In this document: positions 48,797 through 57,560 of the stretch, in pieces | How the letters are laid out: every line of letters starts with the position of its first letter | Position numbering within the stretch: the first letter of the stretch is position 1 | Assembly (NCBI RefSeq): GCF_018729255.1 | Contig: NZ_CP076060.1 | Location: 3,322,501-3,386,500, forward strand | Source: Cupriavidus sp. EM10 | Lineage (GTDB): Bacteria > Pseudomonadota > Gammaproteobacteria > Burkholderiales > Burkholderiaceae | DNA length: 64,000 bases | Reading direction: 5' to 3' | The notes under the pieces: generated by a model | Seen by the model: only the letters and a program-made list of their open reading frames with translations | Databases searched by the model: none | What the model was told of the DNA's origin: nothing | Made by a program: the position numbers and the translations under genes

Positions 48797-49463
48797 CTAT
48801 CTTGGCGGCAAGTTTGGCTAGCCTCGACGGCAAGTCCGTCGTTACATGTGCATAGTAGAAATGACCTTTTCCTTCCTCAGCGACCATTTGGGCACCGAGA
48901 ATAGGTGCGGCTGCAACTAGCTCGGCTTGGGTCATTCCTGCATAGATCGGATCGCCATGCTCCCTCAGGTCCATCACCACCACCTTGCCGATCCCCCGAT
49001 GTTTCCGTAGCTTGTTCAGAAACGTGGCATCAATAGGGCTGCCTATGAGTATCAAATGGTCGACAACATGACCTTGAGCAGTGTAAAAGTTTGCGGTCTG
49101 AGCGGCCAGGAGCGAACCATAGCTATAGCCGATGAGATTGAATTGCTTGGCTGATGCTGACATTCCTGACGTGATAGTCCACTCGTCGTTGTCTTCGTAC
49201 CGCAGCGTAGAGCCCGCCCGCAAAGCATCCAATATTGTTCCGGAAGCTCTAAATCTTGTTTTTGTCGCGCTATTGGTAAGCCCCAGATTGAAGTCGGTTA
49301 CTCCTGCATTTTGAAAAGCTCTAGCGGTCAACGAAATGTAGTCGCCGTCAAGGCCGGCACCGCCCCAATACAGGGTGCCTTTTGGGCGCAGCAGATAAAC
49401 TTTGACGGGAACACGGTCGGCTGTGGGCGTCAATCGAGTGCGAATTGTCTTGATCGGTTGCAT
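48777..49463 (-). CDS. Alpha/beta-hydrolase-like protein, candidate T6SS effector
   Basis: 228 residues with a lipase/esterase-type nucleophile elbow GYSYGS (Ser114), an upstream GGAGLDGDY that may form the oxyanion hole, a following strand DHLILIGSPID, and candidate acid and base residues in VVVMDLREHGD (Asp165 or Asp171) and KGHFYYAHV (His201 or His206). No signal peptide or TM helix. The gene overlaps the PAAR gene by one base (TGATG) and is followed by small membrane proteins, so it is probably the toxin carried by that PAAR. A lipid substrate is a guess from the motif. Its G+C is lower than that of the surrounding genes. Confidence 0.7.
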   Translation of the reverse strand: MQPIKTIRTRLTPTADRVPVKVYLLRPKGTLYWGGAGLDGDYISLTARAFQNAGVTDFNLGLTNSATKTRFRASGTILDALRAGSTLRYEDNDEWTITSGMSASAKQFNLIGYSYGSLLAAQTANFYTAQGHVVDHLILIGSPIDATFLNKLRKHRGIGKVVVMDLREHGDPIYAGMTQAELVAAAPILGAQMVAEEGKGHFYYAHVTTDLPSRLAKLAAKIVAEGVK

Positions 49464-49990
49464 CAGCGCCCCTCGCCAAAGATTTCAACGGTAATCGTTG
49501 CCGCATGGTCAGCCGCGACGCGTTCAGTCATCCCGGATTCGTCCGTAATACCTTCGAGCGTCGGGACATCACCTGACAGCCGGTAGCGCACTCCAGCCAA
49601 CGGTTGCCCGGAAAGTTCATCGAAAATCTGGACGCGTTGGTCGAACGGCGCAGGCGGATGAGCGACAGTTTTTGAAGGTTCTGCCATTGCTGCAGGGGAA
49701 TCTGGTGGATCGCCGACTTGAAGAAATATCCCAGGCGCCGCACCAACCATGACCCGATTCTTGCCGCATGGGCAAAGCACGAAGTCACCGTCTATAGCGA
49801 CGTCCCGCCCCTGTTCGGACATCCCCTTGCCCGTTCCGAAAATACGGTAGGTGCCATCGCATTGGCCGCAAGTCGCGCCATCGCCACTAAGCGCGACGCG
49901 TTTCCCGTCGTCGAATATCGTCGAGGATAAGGCCAGGACAATGCCGCCGGTGGTCGTAGGATCGCCATGTCTGACAGCGGCTTTACGCAT
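49463..49990 (-). CDS. PAAR-domain protein with C-terminal extension
   Basis: Caps the T6SS VgrG spike and carries effectors. The PAAR repeat pattern starts immediately: AAVRHGDPTTTGGIVLALSS, continuing to VLCPCGKNRVMVGAAPGIFL (about residues 5-90). The remaining 80 residues (VQIFDELSGQPLAGVRYRLS, about 118-137) form a beta-sandwich-like domain often seen on such proteins, possibly recruiting the effector. No vgrG, tss or chaperone genes are in the window, so it is an orphan module. It overlaps both neighbours. Confidence 0.85.
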   Translation of the reverse strand: MRKAAVRHGDPTTTGGIVLALSSTIFDDGKRVALSGDGATCGQCDGTYRIFGTGKGMSEQGRDVAIDGDFVLCPCGKNRVMVGAAPGIFLQVGDPPDSPAAMAEPSKTVAHPPAPFDQRVQIFDELSGQPLAGVRYRLSGDVPTLEGITDESGMTERVAADHAATITVEIFGEGR

Positions 49991-50138
49991 TGCTGTCTCC
50001 CGTCATCGCTACGGGGAACGATCCTGGGGCATTTGTGCTTGCGCCTTGCGCGCTTTCCAGCGACACGGCACCAACGGGTTCCGCATCGGGCGTGGTGAAC
50101 GGATAGGTGGTCGATTTTTCAAGCTTTTCGTACCGCAT
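49983..50138 (-). CDS. Short 51-residue ORF leading the PAAR operon
   Basis: ATG 50138 has the strong site GGAGG 7 bp upstream. The product, MRYEKLEKSTTYPFTTPDAE onward to TGDSNA, is hydrophilic with no TM helix or signal. It overlaps the PAAR gene by 8 bp, so it is probably translated and coupled to it. No family is recognised; it might be an adaptor or merely a leader peptide. Confidence 0.5.
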   Translation of the reverse strand: MRYEKLEKSTTYPFTTPDAEPVGAVSLESAQGASTNAPGSFPVAMTGDSNA

Positions 50139-50318
50139 CGGGTTCCTCCGGTTGTGCGCTGAAGAGCGCCCTCTATGCGACCGGAGGAATGCGGAGCGAT
50201 CAATCGTATTTCGCTTGAATGCTGAGCACGGGACAGCGGGAGTTGTTGCACGGGAGGGACCAAGTCAAACGCGTGTTCATGCCACCTGACAACGTGCAGA
50301 AATCCCGCCCTCAAAAGC

Positions 50319-50358
50319 AAAACAACGCACCACATCTTTCGACGTAGTGCGTTGTTTT
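50319..50358 (-). terminator. Strong hairpin terminator after tRNA-Ala
   Basis: Perfect 12-bp stem AAAACAACGCAC (50319-50330) / GTGCGTTGTTTT (50347-50358) with a 16-nt loop, 14 bp downstream of the tRNA on the minus strand and followed by T-rich sequence. Confidence 0.8.
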
Positions 50359-50371
50359 ACAAGAGAAATCC

Positions 50372-50447
50372 TGGTGGACCGAAGGAGGATCGAACTCCCG
50401 ACCTCTGCATTGCGAACGCAGCGCTCTCCCAGCTGAGCTATCGGCCC
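50372..50447 (-). tRNA. tRNA-Ala (anticodon CGC)
   Basis: 76 nt including an encoded CCA. Acceptor GGGCCGA pairs with TCGGTCC and contains the G3:U70 wobble that marks alanine tRNAs. The anticodon arm is CTGCG-TTCGCAA-TGCAG with anticodon CGC, reading GCG. The D arm is GCTC...GAGC and the T arm GGGAG-TTCGATC-CTCCT. It flanks the lower-GC PAAR module. Confidence 0.95.
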
Positions 50448-50516
50448 GTCGCGACTGATTGTAGCTGAATCCCGAGCGGCCTTTCAATCGCATGGATCCA
50501 ACACTTCAGACCCTTC

Positions 50517-52241
50517 TCAGGCGGCCGCCATGCCCGGGTTGCCGTCCATGCCGCGTACCGTCGGCAGGTTCAGTGGGCGGGCGCTGACTTCCTTGCTGGC
50601 GCGCAGCCATTGGGCCATCACGTCCCAGATCGGGGCGCCGCCGGTCTGGCGGGCTTCTTCCGACACCGGGGCCCAGCCGGCTACCTTGTAGGTCTTGCTT
50701 GCGTCCAGCGGCTGGCCGGCCAGCCGCATGTCGGTGATGCGCGTGCCCATCGACTGGTTCGGGTCGATCGTGTATTGCAGGCCGCCCACGCGCACCATGT
50801 CGCCGCCCTGCTGGTAGTACGGGTCGGGGTTGAACAGGTTGTCGGCCACGTCCTCGAGGATGGTCTTGATCGTTTCGCCCGTCATCTGGGTCACGGTGGT
50901 GTACGGGTATGTGATGGCGGTCTGGTCCATCAGCGCTTCCATCGTGATGTTCTCGCCCGGCAGCAGTGTGGTGCCCCAGCGGAAACCTGGCGAAAATGCG
51001 ATCTGGGCGTCCTGCACGGCCATCAGGCCATCCAGGATCAGCTGGTCGAAGGTGCCATTGAAGTTGCCGCGCCGGTACAGCAGGCCCCGGTTCACGGCCA
51101 GCACTTCGCCCAGCTTGCTTTCGTACGGGGCGCGCACCCTCTCGATCAGCGCGTTCATCTTGGGATCGGCCGGCAGGTAGTTGGCGAAGACTGGCAGCAG
51201 CTTGTATCGGAAATCGGCCACTTTGCCGTTGCGCACGTCGAAGTCCAGCACGCCCAGGAACTTGCCGTTCGATCCGGCGTTGGTCACCAGCGTGACGCCG
51301 CCGGCGTTCTTGACCGGCACTGGAATCGGGACGCCGTCGTGCGTGTGGCCGCCCAGGATGGCGTCGAGCCCGCGCACGCGCGACGCCAGCTTCAGGTCCA
51401 CATCCATGCCGTTGTGCGACAGCAGCACCACCACCTTCGCGCCCTTGGTGCGTACTTCGTCGATGACCTGCTGCAGGTTCTCTTCCTGGATGCCGAAGGT
51501 CCAGTCCGGCACCAGGTAGCGCGGGTTGGCGATGGGCGTGTACGGAAACGCCTGGCCGATGATGGCCACCGGCACACCATTCATTTCCCGAATGACGTAA
51601 GGATCGAAGACCGGATCGCCGAAGTCGTTGGTCTTCACGTTCTGGGCCAGGAACGACACCTTGCCCTTGAAATCGTTGTCGACGATCTGCTTCACACGCT
51701 CCGCGCCGAGCGTCATCTCCCAGTGCGGCGTCATCACGTCGACACCGAGCTGCAGCGCGGCGTCAACCATGTCCTGGCCTTTGGTCCAGAGAGCCGTGGC
51801 GGAGCCCTGCCAGGTATCGCCGCCGTCCAGCAGCAGTGCGCCGGGCCGGCTGGCCTTCATGCGCTGGATCAGCGTCGACAGGTGCGCAAACCCGCCCACC
51901 TTGCCGTAGCGGCGCGCCGCTTCCGTGAAATCGAGATACGTGAAGGCGTGCGCGGTGGCGCTGCCGGCCGGGATGCCGTACTGACGCAGGAAGGCATCGC
52001 CCACCAGGTGCGGCGGCTTGCCGGCCCAGTCGGCCACGCCCAGGTTCATGCTCGGCTCGCGGAAATGCACGGGCCTGAGCTGCGCGTGGCAATCGGTGAA
52101 GTGCAGCAGGTGGACGTTACCGAAGCGCGGCACGTCGTAGAGCCGCGCGGCGGCCTGGGCCGCCTGGGCGTCGCCGCCGGGAAATGTCATGCCTCCGGCG
52201 CCGGCCACGGCCAGCACCTGCAGGAACTCGCGTCGGTTCAT
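50517..52241 (-). CDS. soxB: Thiosulfohydrolase SoxB
   Basis: Periplasmic di-manganese enzyme releasing sulfate from SoxYZ-bound intermediates in thiosulfate oxidation. 574 residues with a Tat signal (NRREFLQVLAVAGAGG), metal-site motifs HLLHFTDCHAQLRP, LLDGGDTWQGSATALWT, VVLLSHNGMDVDL and LGGHTHDGVP, and a C-terminal 5'-nucleotidase-type domain. It is the last gene of the minus-strand sox operon. Confidence 0.96.
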   Translation of the reverse strand: MNRREFLQVLAVAGAGGMTFPGGDAQAAQAAARLYDVPRFGNVHLLHFTDCHAQLRPVHFREPSMNLGVADWAGKPPHLVGDAFLRQYGIPAGSATAHAFTYLDFTEAARRYGKVGGFAHLSTLIQRMKASRPGALLLDGGDTWQGSATALWTKGQDMVDAALQLGVDVMTPHWEMTLGAERVKQIVDNDFKGKVSFLAQNVKTNDFGDPVFDPYVIREMNGVPVAIIGQAFPYTPIANPRYLVPDWTFGIQEENLQQVIDEVRTKGAKVVVLLSHNGMDVDLKLASRVRGLDAILGGHTHDGVPIPVPVKNAGGVTLVTNAGSNGKFLGVLDFDVRNGKVADFRYKLLPVFANYLPADPKMNALIERVRAPYESKLGEVLAVNRGLLYRRGNFNGTFDQLILDGLMAVQDAQIAFSPGFRWGTTLLPGENITMEALMDQTAITYPYTTVTQMTGETIKTILEDVADNLFNPDPYYQQGGDMVRVGGLQYTIDPNQSMGTRITDMRLAGQPLDASKTYKVAGWAPVSEEARQTGGAPIWDVMAQWLRASKEVSARPLNLPTVRGMDGNPGMAAA

Positions 52242-52279
52242 GCTGTTATCCGTTGATTCGCCGGTGTCCGGCTATGGCC

Positions 52280-52774
52280 TTATGGCTTCCCGTAGCGCGC
52301 CAGCGCGGCCACGTCGTCGTCGATCATCTCGCCGACTTCCTTCTGCACCACGCGGCCCCGGCCATCGAGCACGTACAGCTCGGGCAGGCCCTTGCGGGCG
52401 CCGAACGCGCGGCGCAGCGCGTCGGAGTCGATCGCGGCGGGGAACGAGTAGCCGCGCTGTTTCAGGTATGCCACCGCGTCCTGCGGCTGCTTGTCGATGC
52501 TGATGGTCAGCACCAGCAGCTTCGTGCGGCGCGTCTTGTCGTAGAGCGCCTGCAGGCGCGGGTTCTGCAACGCGCAGAACGGGCACCACGACGCCCAGAA
52601 CTCGATGACCACCGGCTTGCCCGCCCATTGCGAGGCGGGCACCGTGCGGCCGTCGAGCAGCGTGACATCGGGCAGGTGGATGATGTCGCCAACCTCGGCG
52701 GCATGCGCGAATACGCCGGCCATGCCCAGCACGGCCAGCAGCCACGTCATCGCCAGACGCCGCGCCCGCATCAC
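52280..52774 (-). CDS. TlpA/SoxW-like periplasmic thioredoxin
   Basis: Thiol-disulfide protein of 164 residues with a signal peptide (WLLAVLGMAGVFAHA) and active site WASWCPFC (about residues 70-77). In sox clusters this position is often held by SoxW or SoxS, which keep SoxY reduced; the exact counterpart is not certain. It lies between soxX and soxB. Confidence 0.85.
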   Translation of the reverse strand: MMRARRLAMTWLLAVLGMAGVFAHAAEVGDIIHLPDVTLLDGRTVPASQWAGKPVVIEFWASWCPFCALQNPRLQALYDKTRRTKLLVLTISIDKQPQDAVAYLKQRGYSFPAAIDSDALRRAFGARKGLPELYVLDGRGRVVQKEVGEMIDDDVAALARYGKP

Positions 52775-52781
52775 GCCGGCC

Positions 52782-53444
52782 TTACTGGTTGACCGGCGAG
52801 GCCGGGTCCAGCAGCAGCGCCATCACGTCGCGGATCTGCTGTTCGGTCAGGATGCCCTTGTGGCCAAAGCGCGGCATGTTCGAGCACGCGCTGTACGCGT
52901 TCGAATCCCAGATCTTGCCCCACGTGTAGCGCACCACGTCCGGCGAATTGCCGCGCAGCTTTCCGTAGTTGTAGAGCGACGGGCCGATATTGCCGAACGA
53001 GATCTCGGCCTTGGTCAGCTGGTGGCAGGCGTAGCAGTTGGCGCCGTTGGGCGCGCCCACCTGGTCGGAAAACTGCATGCCACGGCCGTTCTGGGCGATC
53101 TTCTCGCCTTCCTTCCAGTCGCCGATGAAGTTGTTGTCGGCCGGGTACTTCACCTGCTTCAGCTCGGTGGCCTCGACCTTTTTCGCCACGGCGGCCGGCA
53201 CGTGCAGGCGGTCGGGGTACTGGCTGCAGGCCTTCTGCGTGGCGTCCTGGTTGATCACGCCTTCTACCGTGGCCGGGCCCTTCGACGTGAACGACGATTC
53301 GATCATCTGGCGCACGTCGGCGTCGGAAACCTTCACAGGCTTATCGGCCTTGGCGCCCTTGGCGGCGGTCTGCGCGTGGGCGCCCGACCCGCCCGAGGCG
53401 GCCAGCGCCAGCGCGGCCAGTGCCATCGTATGGAGTGTCTTCAT
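52782..53444 (-). CDS. soxX: Sulfur oxidation cytochrome c SoxX
   Basis: Periplasmic monohaem subunit of the SoxAX complex, which links thiosulfate to SoxY. 220 residues with a signal peptide (TMALAALALAASGGSGAHAQ) and one haem site NCYACHQ (about residue 148) followed by a Met-ligand region SACSNMPRFGH. ATG 53444 is the start consistent with the signal peptide and lies 17 bp after soxA. The N-terminal extension includes an unusual ATQKACSQYPD. Confidence 0.93.
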   Translation of the reverse strand: MKTLHTMALAALALAASGGSGAHAQTAAKGAKADKPVKVSDADVRQMIESSFTSKGPATVEGVINQDATQKACSQYPDRLHVPAAVAKKVEATELKQVKYPADNNFIGDWKEGEKIAQNGRGMQFSDQVGAPNGANCYACHQLTKAEISFGNIGPSLYNYGKLRGNSPDVVRYTWGKIWDSNAYSACSNMPRFGHKGILTEQQIRDVMALLLDPASPVNQ

Positions 53445-53461
53445 GTTGTTCTGCTCCGTGC

Positions 53462-54316
53462 TCAGCGCTTCATGTTCGGGCCGTCGTACGTGCCGCCGTT
53501 CGCATTCTTCGCCAGGAACATCGTCAGGGCGGTAATCACGTCGGAGCCGTAGGCCGGTTCGGGGAATCGCTGCTGGCGCAGGCAGTCGTACAGGCGATGC
53601 TGCATCGTGCGGACCTCGCCTTGCGACACGCGATACGCCGGCCACGTGGTGTACGCGGCCTGGGCGCCCTTCTGGGTCATCAGGTTCGGCAGGTCCTGCA
53701 GGCGGATGCGCTGGCCGTCCACCGCATGGCAGGTGGCGCAGGCAAAGTCATAGGCGCCGCCACGGTAGAAGAACATCTTCTGGCCCAGGGCGTAGACGCG
53801 CTTTTCTTCCGGATGCGACAGCTGGACGTTCATCTTCACGCCACGCGACTCGCCGGTCAGGAAGGCGGCCAGGCGCTCGATGTCCGACGGCTTGCCCGTC
53901 GATGCGAACGGATTCTTCGTGGCCTCTTCCTGCGTCAGGCCCTGCAGCGTCACGCGGCAATACGCCAGGCGCTGCTCCAGGTCCATCACCTTGTTGGCGT
54001 CCTTGAAGTAGCGCGGCAGCTCGGCGTAGGCGCCCTTGGTCACGCCGGGGCCCTTGCCCAGGTCGCACTGCTCCAGCGATGCGTTCTTGGGGCCGGCCGG
54101 CTTCTTCCACAGTTCCTCGCCGGCGGCTTCCCACAGTTCGGCGGGATTGCCTTCGGCCAGCATCTGGCGGTACTTGGCGATTTCCTCGGCGGTATTGTCC
54201 TGCGCCAGCGCGGGGCCGGACAGCGTCGCGGTGACGGCGGCAGCCAAGGCGCCCAGCGCGACCAGCGCGGGGGCCACGGTGCGGCGCAGACGGCGGATGT
54301 TGCGCACGGTAACCAT
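53462..54316 (-). CDS. soxA: Sulfur oxidation cytochrome c SoxA
   Basis: Catalytic c-type cytochrome subunit of SoxAX. 284 residues with a signal peptide (ending about GPALAQ), one visible haem-binding motif FACATCHAVDGQRIRL, the conserved AYRVSQGEVRTMQHRLYDC and the C-terminal ligand region CLRQQRFPEP. It is the monohaem-site type. Confidence 0.95.
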   Translation of the reverse strand: MVTVRNIRRLRRTVAPALVALGALAAAVTATLSGPALAQDNTAEEIAKYRQMLAEGNPAELWEAAGEELWKKPAGPKNASLEQCDLGKGPGVTKGAYAELPRYFKDANKVMDLEQRLAYCRVTLQGLTQEEATKNPFASTGKPSDIERLAAFLTGESRGVKMNVQLSHPEEKRVYALGQKMFFYRGGAYDFACATCHAVDGQRIRLQDLPNLMTQKGAQAAYTTWPAYRVSQGEVRTMQHRLYDCLRQQRFPEPAYGSDVITALTMFLAKNANGGTYDGPNMKR

Positions 54317-54453
54317 TGGGGCTTCTCCTCGCCATCGCGCCGCATGGCGGGCGGACGGATGGCCTTCTTGTGCGGGTCCGGCGGCTCGTTGCCGGACGGC
54401 TTGTCAGTCGGCCCGGGCAAACCGCGACGGCGCGCGGCCACCCGGCCGATCCA

Positions 54454-54917
54454 TCACGGCTTGATGTAGGCGTAGCCTTCGTCGAACTGCAGGCGGGCGA
54501 TTTCCACCACGCCTGCAGGCACCACCTTGGCGTCCATCAGCAGGCTTTGCTCGGAAATCCGGCGCGCGGTCAGCGTGTTGCGGCAGGCGTGGAATTCCAC
54601 GCCCGACGACGTCAGCGCCGCCACGGCGGCCTCGAACGTGTTGCCGCGCGCGTCCTTGGCGCCTTCCACCAGAAAATCCACGCCATAGCCGAACGCCACG
54701 ACCACGATCTTGGTATCGGGCGCGCCGTTCAGGTGATTGCGCAGGTTCGACATCGCGCGCACGGCCTGGTCGATGCCGTCCGACAGCTGGTACACCACCT
54801 TGACGCGGCCCTTGCCCCCGCTGCGGACGTGGCTGCCGGGGCTTGCTGGGCCGCTGCCCTGGCGGTCAGCCCGATGGCGGCCAGTGCCGCCGTGGCGCGA
54901 ATGAATGCTCGACGCAT
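54454..54917 (-). CDS. Exported DsrE-family protein of the sox cluster, frameshifted
   Basis: DsrE/F-like protein with a putative signal peptide (RRAFIRATAALAAIG). The conserved part, KVVYQLSDGIDQAVRAM to VEFHACRNTL, is in another frame; one extra C in the run 54815-54819 gives SAAGGKGRVKVVYQL and 154 residues. HACRNTL carries the single Cys typical of the group, which might bind a sulfur species. It lies between soxZ and soxA. Confidence 0.8.
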
Positions 54918-54946
54918 GCTGCTTCTCCTTCGCCGCTATCGGGCCA

Positions 54947-55258
54947 TCAGGCGATGGTGGCTTCGTCGGTGCGCTTGTCGCCGCGGTTGTCGACCCAGGT
55001 CACGGTGACCTTGTCGCCCTTGGCGCCGCCCTTGAACTTGAAGTTGAGGAACGGGTCCTTGGACACCGCCGCGCCAAACTGGGCGTGGAACACTTCCTTG
55101 CCCTTGCACGATGCCACCACGGTCTGGATATGCCAGGCCGGGATGGTCTTGCCGGCCGAATCCTTGCGCTGGCCGGTTTCCATGTCGTGCTTCATCAGAA
55201 TCTTGACGTCGACGACGCCGCCGTTTTCGGTGGCGCGAACGCGCATCGGGTCTGCCAT
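54947..55258 (-). CDS. soxZ: Sulfur carrier partner SoxZ
   Basis: Ig-like periplasmic partner of SoxY, 103 residues without its own signal peptide, as usual because it is exported with SoxY. Motifs DVKILMKHDMETGQRKDSAG, PAWHIQTV and FKFKGGAKGDKVTVTWVDN fit the family. It is 64 bp downstream of soxY. Confidence 0.95.
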   Translation of the reverse strand: MADPMRVRATENGGVVDVKILMKHDMETGQRKDSAGKTIPAWHIQTVVASCKGKEVFHAQFGAAVSKDPFLNFKFKGGAKGDKVTVTWVDNRGDKRTDEATIA

Positions 55259-55322
55259 GTGCTTCTCCTGTCAGCAGTTATCTGGAAATCTGGTCTCGAA
55301 CGGTGCAACGGTCCGGCGGCGC

Positions 55323-55778
55323 TCAGCCGCCGCAACCGCCCAGCGTGACCTTGATTTCCTTCGATGCCACGTACCACTTGCCGCCGGCCTTGACCGCGGC
55401 ATGCACCACCGACGTCTGGCCCATCTTCACGCGCGTGGACACAAACGGCTCGGTGCCGGCCGGGATCGTGAAATCGGCCGCCAGCGTGTTCGGGTTCTTT
55501 TCCACCAGGATGGCGATCTGCTCGGTGTCCGGGATGTTGCTGGTCACCGCTACCGGCACCACGGCGCCGTTTTCGGCGATGTCCGGGGCGTTGAACACGA
55601 TGGCGCTGCTCTTCTCGGTGCCGCTGCCGCCCAGGGCCTTGATCACGTCGGCCACGCTCTTGCCGTCAAAGGCGGTCTTGTTCCATTCCGCGGCCTGTGC
55701 CTCGCTGATCAGGCCGGTGGCGGCCATCAGCGACAGCACGGCGGTCATCCGCAGTACATCTCGTCGTTTTGCGTTCAT
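55323..55778 (-). CDS. soxY: Sulfur carrier SoxY
   Basis: Carries sulfur intermediates on the cysteine of its C-terminal VTLGGCGG swinging arm, visible as the last residues. 151 residues with a Tat-type signal (KRRDVLRMTAVLSLMAATG). Start 55778 gives the proper signal; longer extensions do not. It is followed by soxZ. Confidence 0.96.
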   Translation of the reverse strand: MNAKRRDVLRMTAVLSLMAATGLISEAQAAEWNKTAFDGKSVADVIKALGGSGTEKSSAIVFNAPDIAENGAVVPVAVTSNIPDTEQIAILVEKNPNTLAADFTIPAGTEPFVSTRVKMGQTSVVHAAVKAGGKWYVASKEIKVTLGGCGG

Positions 55779-55920
55779 CTTGCTGTGTTCCCGTACTACC
55801 CGGTTTCCTGTCGACCCCTGCCGTGCCGGTGCGTTGCCGGCCCATGCATGCATTATGCGAATACGTTCAACGCGGCGAGCCGCCGGCACCGCCGGCTGCC
55901 CGCCCAGGCGAGAGCCCGGA

Positions 55921-56250
55921 TTACTTGGCCGGTGCGCCGGCCAGGATCCACTCCACCACGGTCTTGATGTCGGCGTCGCTGACGGCGGCGTTGGCCGGCA
56001 TCGGCACCGGGCCCCAGACGCCCGATCCGCCGTTCTTCACCTTGGCCGACAGCTTCGTCAGGGCGTCCTTGTCGCCCTTGTACTTGGCAGCCACGTCCTT
56101 GTAGGCCGGGCCAACCAGCTTCTTGTCCACCTGGTGGCAGCCCATGCAGGCGTTCTTGTTGGCGATGGCCTGGGCCTTGGCGGCGTCGACGGCGGCGTGC
56201 GCGGACGCAGCGGCGGCCAGCAGCGCGGCGGCGATGACAAACTGCTTCAT
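55921..56250 (-). CDS. Class I c-type cytochrome (c551/c552-like)
   Basis: Small periplasmic electron carrier of 109 residues: signal peptide QFVIAAALLAAAASAHA, haem motif ACMGCHQ (about 34-40), Met ligand in WGPVPMPANAAVSD. It is first in the sox run and probably accepts electrons from SoxAX or the sulfide dehydrogenase. Confidence 0.92.
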   Translation of the reverse strand: MKQFVIAAALLAAAASAHAAVDAAKAQAIANKNACMGCHQVDKKLVGPAYKDVAAKYKGDKDALTKLSAKVKNGGSGVWGPVPMPANAAVSDADIKTVVEWILAGAPAK

Positions 56251-56537
56251 GTGTTGTGCTCCAAACTGAATGAGAGCCGTGGGGACGGCAAATGCCTGCG
56301 CTCGGATTGCTCCACGGCGCGGCGCGCGCTGGCCGCCGTTGGGGCGGGCTTCTCAGGAGCGCCCTGCGGTGATCGGTGAGGGCTCCCGGGCGTATGCGGC
56401 CAGTCCGCTATTTTGCCTGAAGTCAAGGCAGGTATACGGACGCGACAGTGATAACGATATGCACAAATCCGGTGGGAATTGTCGCCTTATTGCGGGTTAA
56501 CCCTTGGATCGGCCGGAGTCCGATCCCCGATCTGCCG
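56251..56537. other. Intergenic region upstream of the sox run
   Basis: About 287 bp without a gene. It should hold the promoter of the minus-strand sox genes. It contains a GTATAC at about 56432 and a TTGACT on the minus strand at about 56422 without a convincing -10 partner. No SoxR-type operator recognised. Confidence 0.4.
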
Positions 56538-57431
56538 CTATCGGCGTGCCAGCGCACTGCCCGGCCACAGCCGGTTGCCGAATACGTTCAGCAGCAGGCC
56601 GGCCATCACCACCACGGCGCCGCCCCACTGCGCCGCCGCCAGGTCTTCGCCCAGCAGCAGGTGGGCCGACAGCAGCCCCACCACCGGCACCAGCAGCGTC
56701 AGCGGCGCGACCTTGCTGGCCGCGTAGCGTGTCAGCAGGCGGCCCCACATCGTGTAGCCGAAGAGCGTGGCCGCGAAGGCCAGGTAGGCGACCGCGAACA
56801 GGGCCTTGCCCGAGACATGGGTCAGTGCATCGGCGATGCGGGCCGGCCCCTCGAACCAGAGTGACAGCAGCGCGAACGGCACGATGGGAATCAGCGCGCC
56901 CCAGACCACCAGCCCGAGCAGATCCACCGGGCCGATCTTCTTGCTCACGATATTGCCGGTCGCCCAGCACAGCGCGGCGCACAGGGTCAGCAGGAAGCCC
57001 GCCACCGTCATGCCGCCCGGCCCGTGCGCCGCGCCGCTGCCGATCAGCGCCAGCCCGCCGGCCGCAATCGCCATGCCGGCCAGGTTGTGCCACCTCAGCG
57101 GCTCGCCGAGCCACAGCGCGGCAATGGCAACCGTGAAAAATACCTGCGACTGCAACACCAGCGACGCCAGCCCGGCCGGCATGCCCACGGCCATCGCGTA
57201 GAACAGGAAGGCGAACTGGCCCAGGCTGATCGACGCGCCATAGGCCACCAGCATCCGCAATGGAATGCGTGGGCGCGGAATGAAGAAGATCGCCGGGAAC
57301 ACCACCAGGCTGAAGCGCAGCGTACCCAGCAGCATCGGCGGCACGCCGGACAGACCTACCTTGATGATGACGAAATTGACACCCCAGACCACGATGATGG
57401 CGAGGGCGAGCAGACGGTCTTTGGCTTGCAT
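56538..57431 (-). CDS. EamA/DMT-family exporter
   Basis: Ten-TM drug/metabolite transporter of 297 residues with two EamA repeats. AIIVVWGVNFVIIKVGLSGV and RWHNLAGMAIAAGGLALIGS are typical of the YdcZ/EamA group that includes cysteine/O-acetylserine exporters. Start 57431 (MQAKDRLLALAI) is the family start. It lies between fccAB and the sox genes on the same strand; a role in sulfur metabolism is only suggested by that. Confidence 0.88.
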   Translation of the reverse strand: MQAKDRLLALAIIVVWGVNFVIIKVGLSGVPPMLLGTLRFSLVVFPAIFFIPRPRIPLRMLVAYGASISLGQFAFLFYAMAVGMPAGLASLVLQSQVFFTVAIAALWLGEPLRWHNLAGMAIAAGGLALIGSGAAHGPGGMTVAGFLLTLCAALCWATGNIVSKKIGPVDLLGLVVWGALIPIVPFALLSLWFEGPARIADALTHVSGKALFAVAYLAFAATLFGYTMWGRLLTRYAASKVAPLTLLVPVVGLLSAHLLLGEDLAAAQWGGAVVVMAGLLLNVFGNRLWPGSALARR

Positions 57432-57560
57432 GATCGTTGAGAGAAAGCCGCGTCCCTGTGATGGCCAGGCTCGGGGGATGGACGTTCGGCATGGCAAGCG
57501 TAGCAGCCTGCGCCTGCCAAGCATTGCACGATCCTGCGGTTTTGTTTTGTGATGCCGGCG

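Noticed and set aside
47700..50447. Genomic island integrated at tRNA-Ala
   Set aside because: No integrase, and I could not find a duplicated tRNA 3' end near 47.7 kb. The low-GC module is adjacent to the tRNA, but an att site is not supported.
50610..52256. 548-residue plus-strand frame opposite soxB
   Set aside because: soxB on the minus strand is unmistakable; the antisense product is compositionally unnatural.
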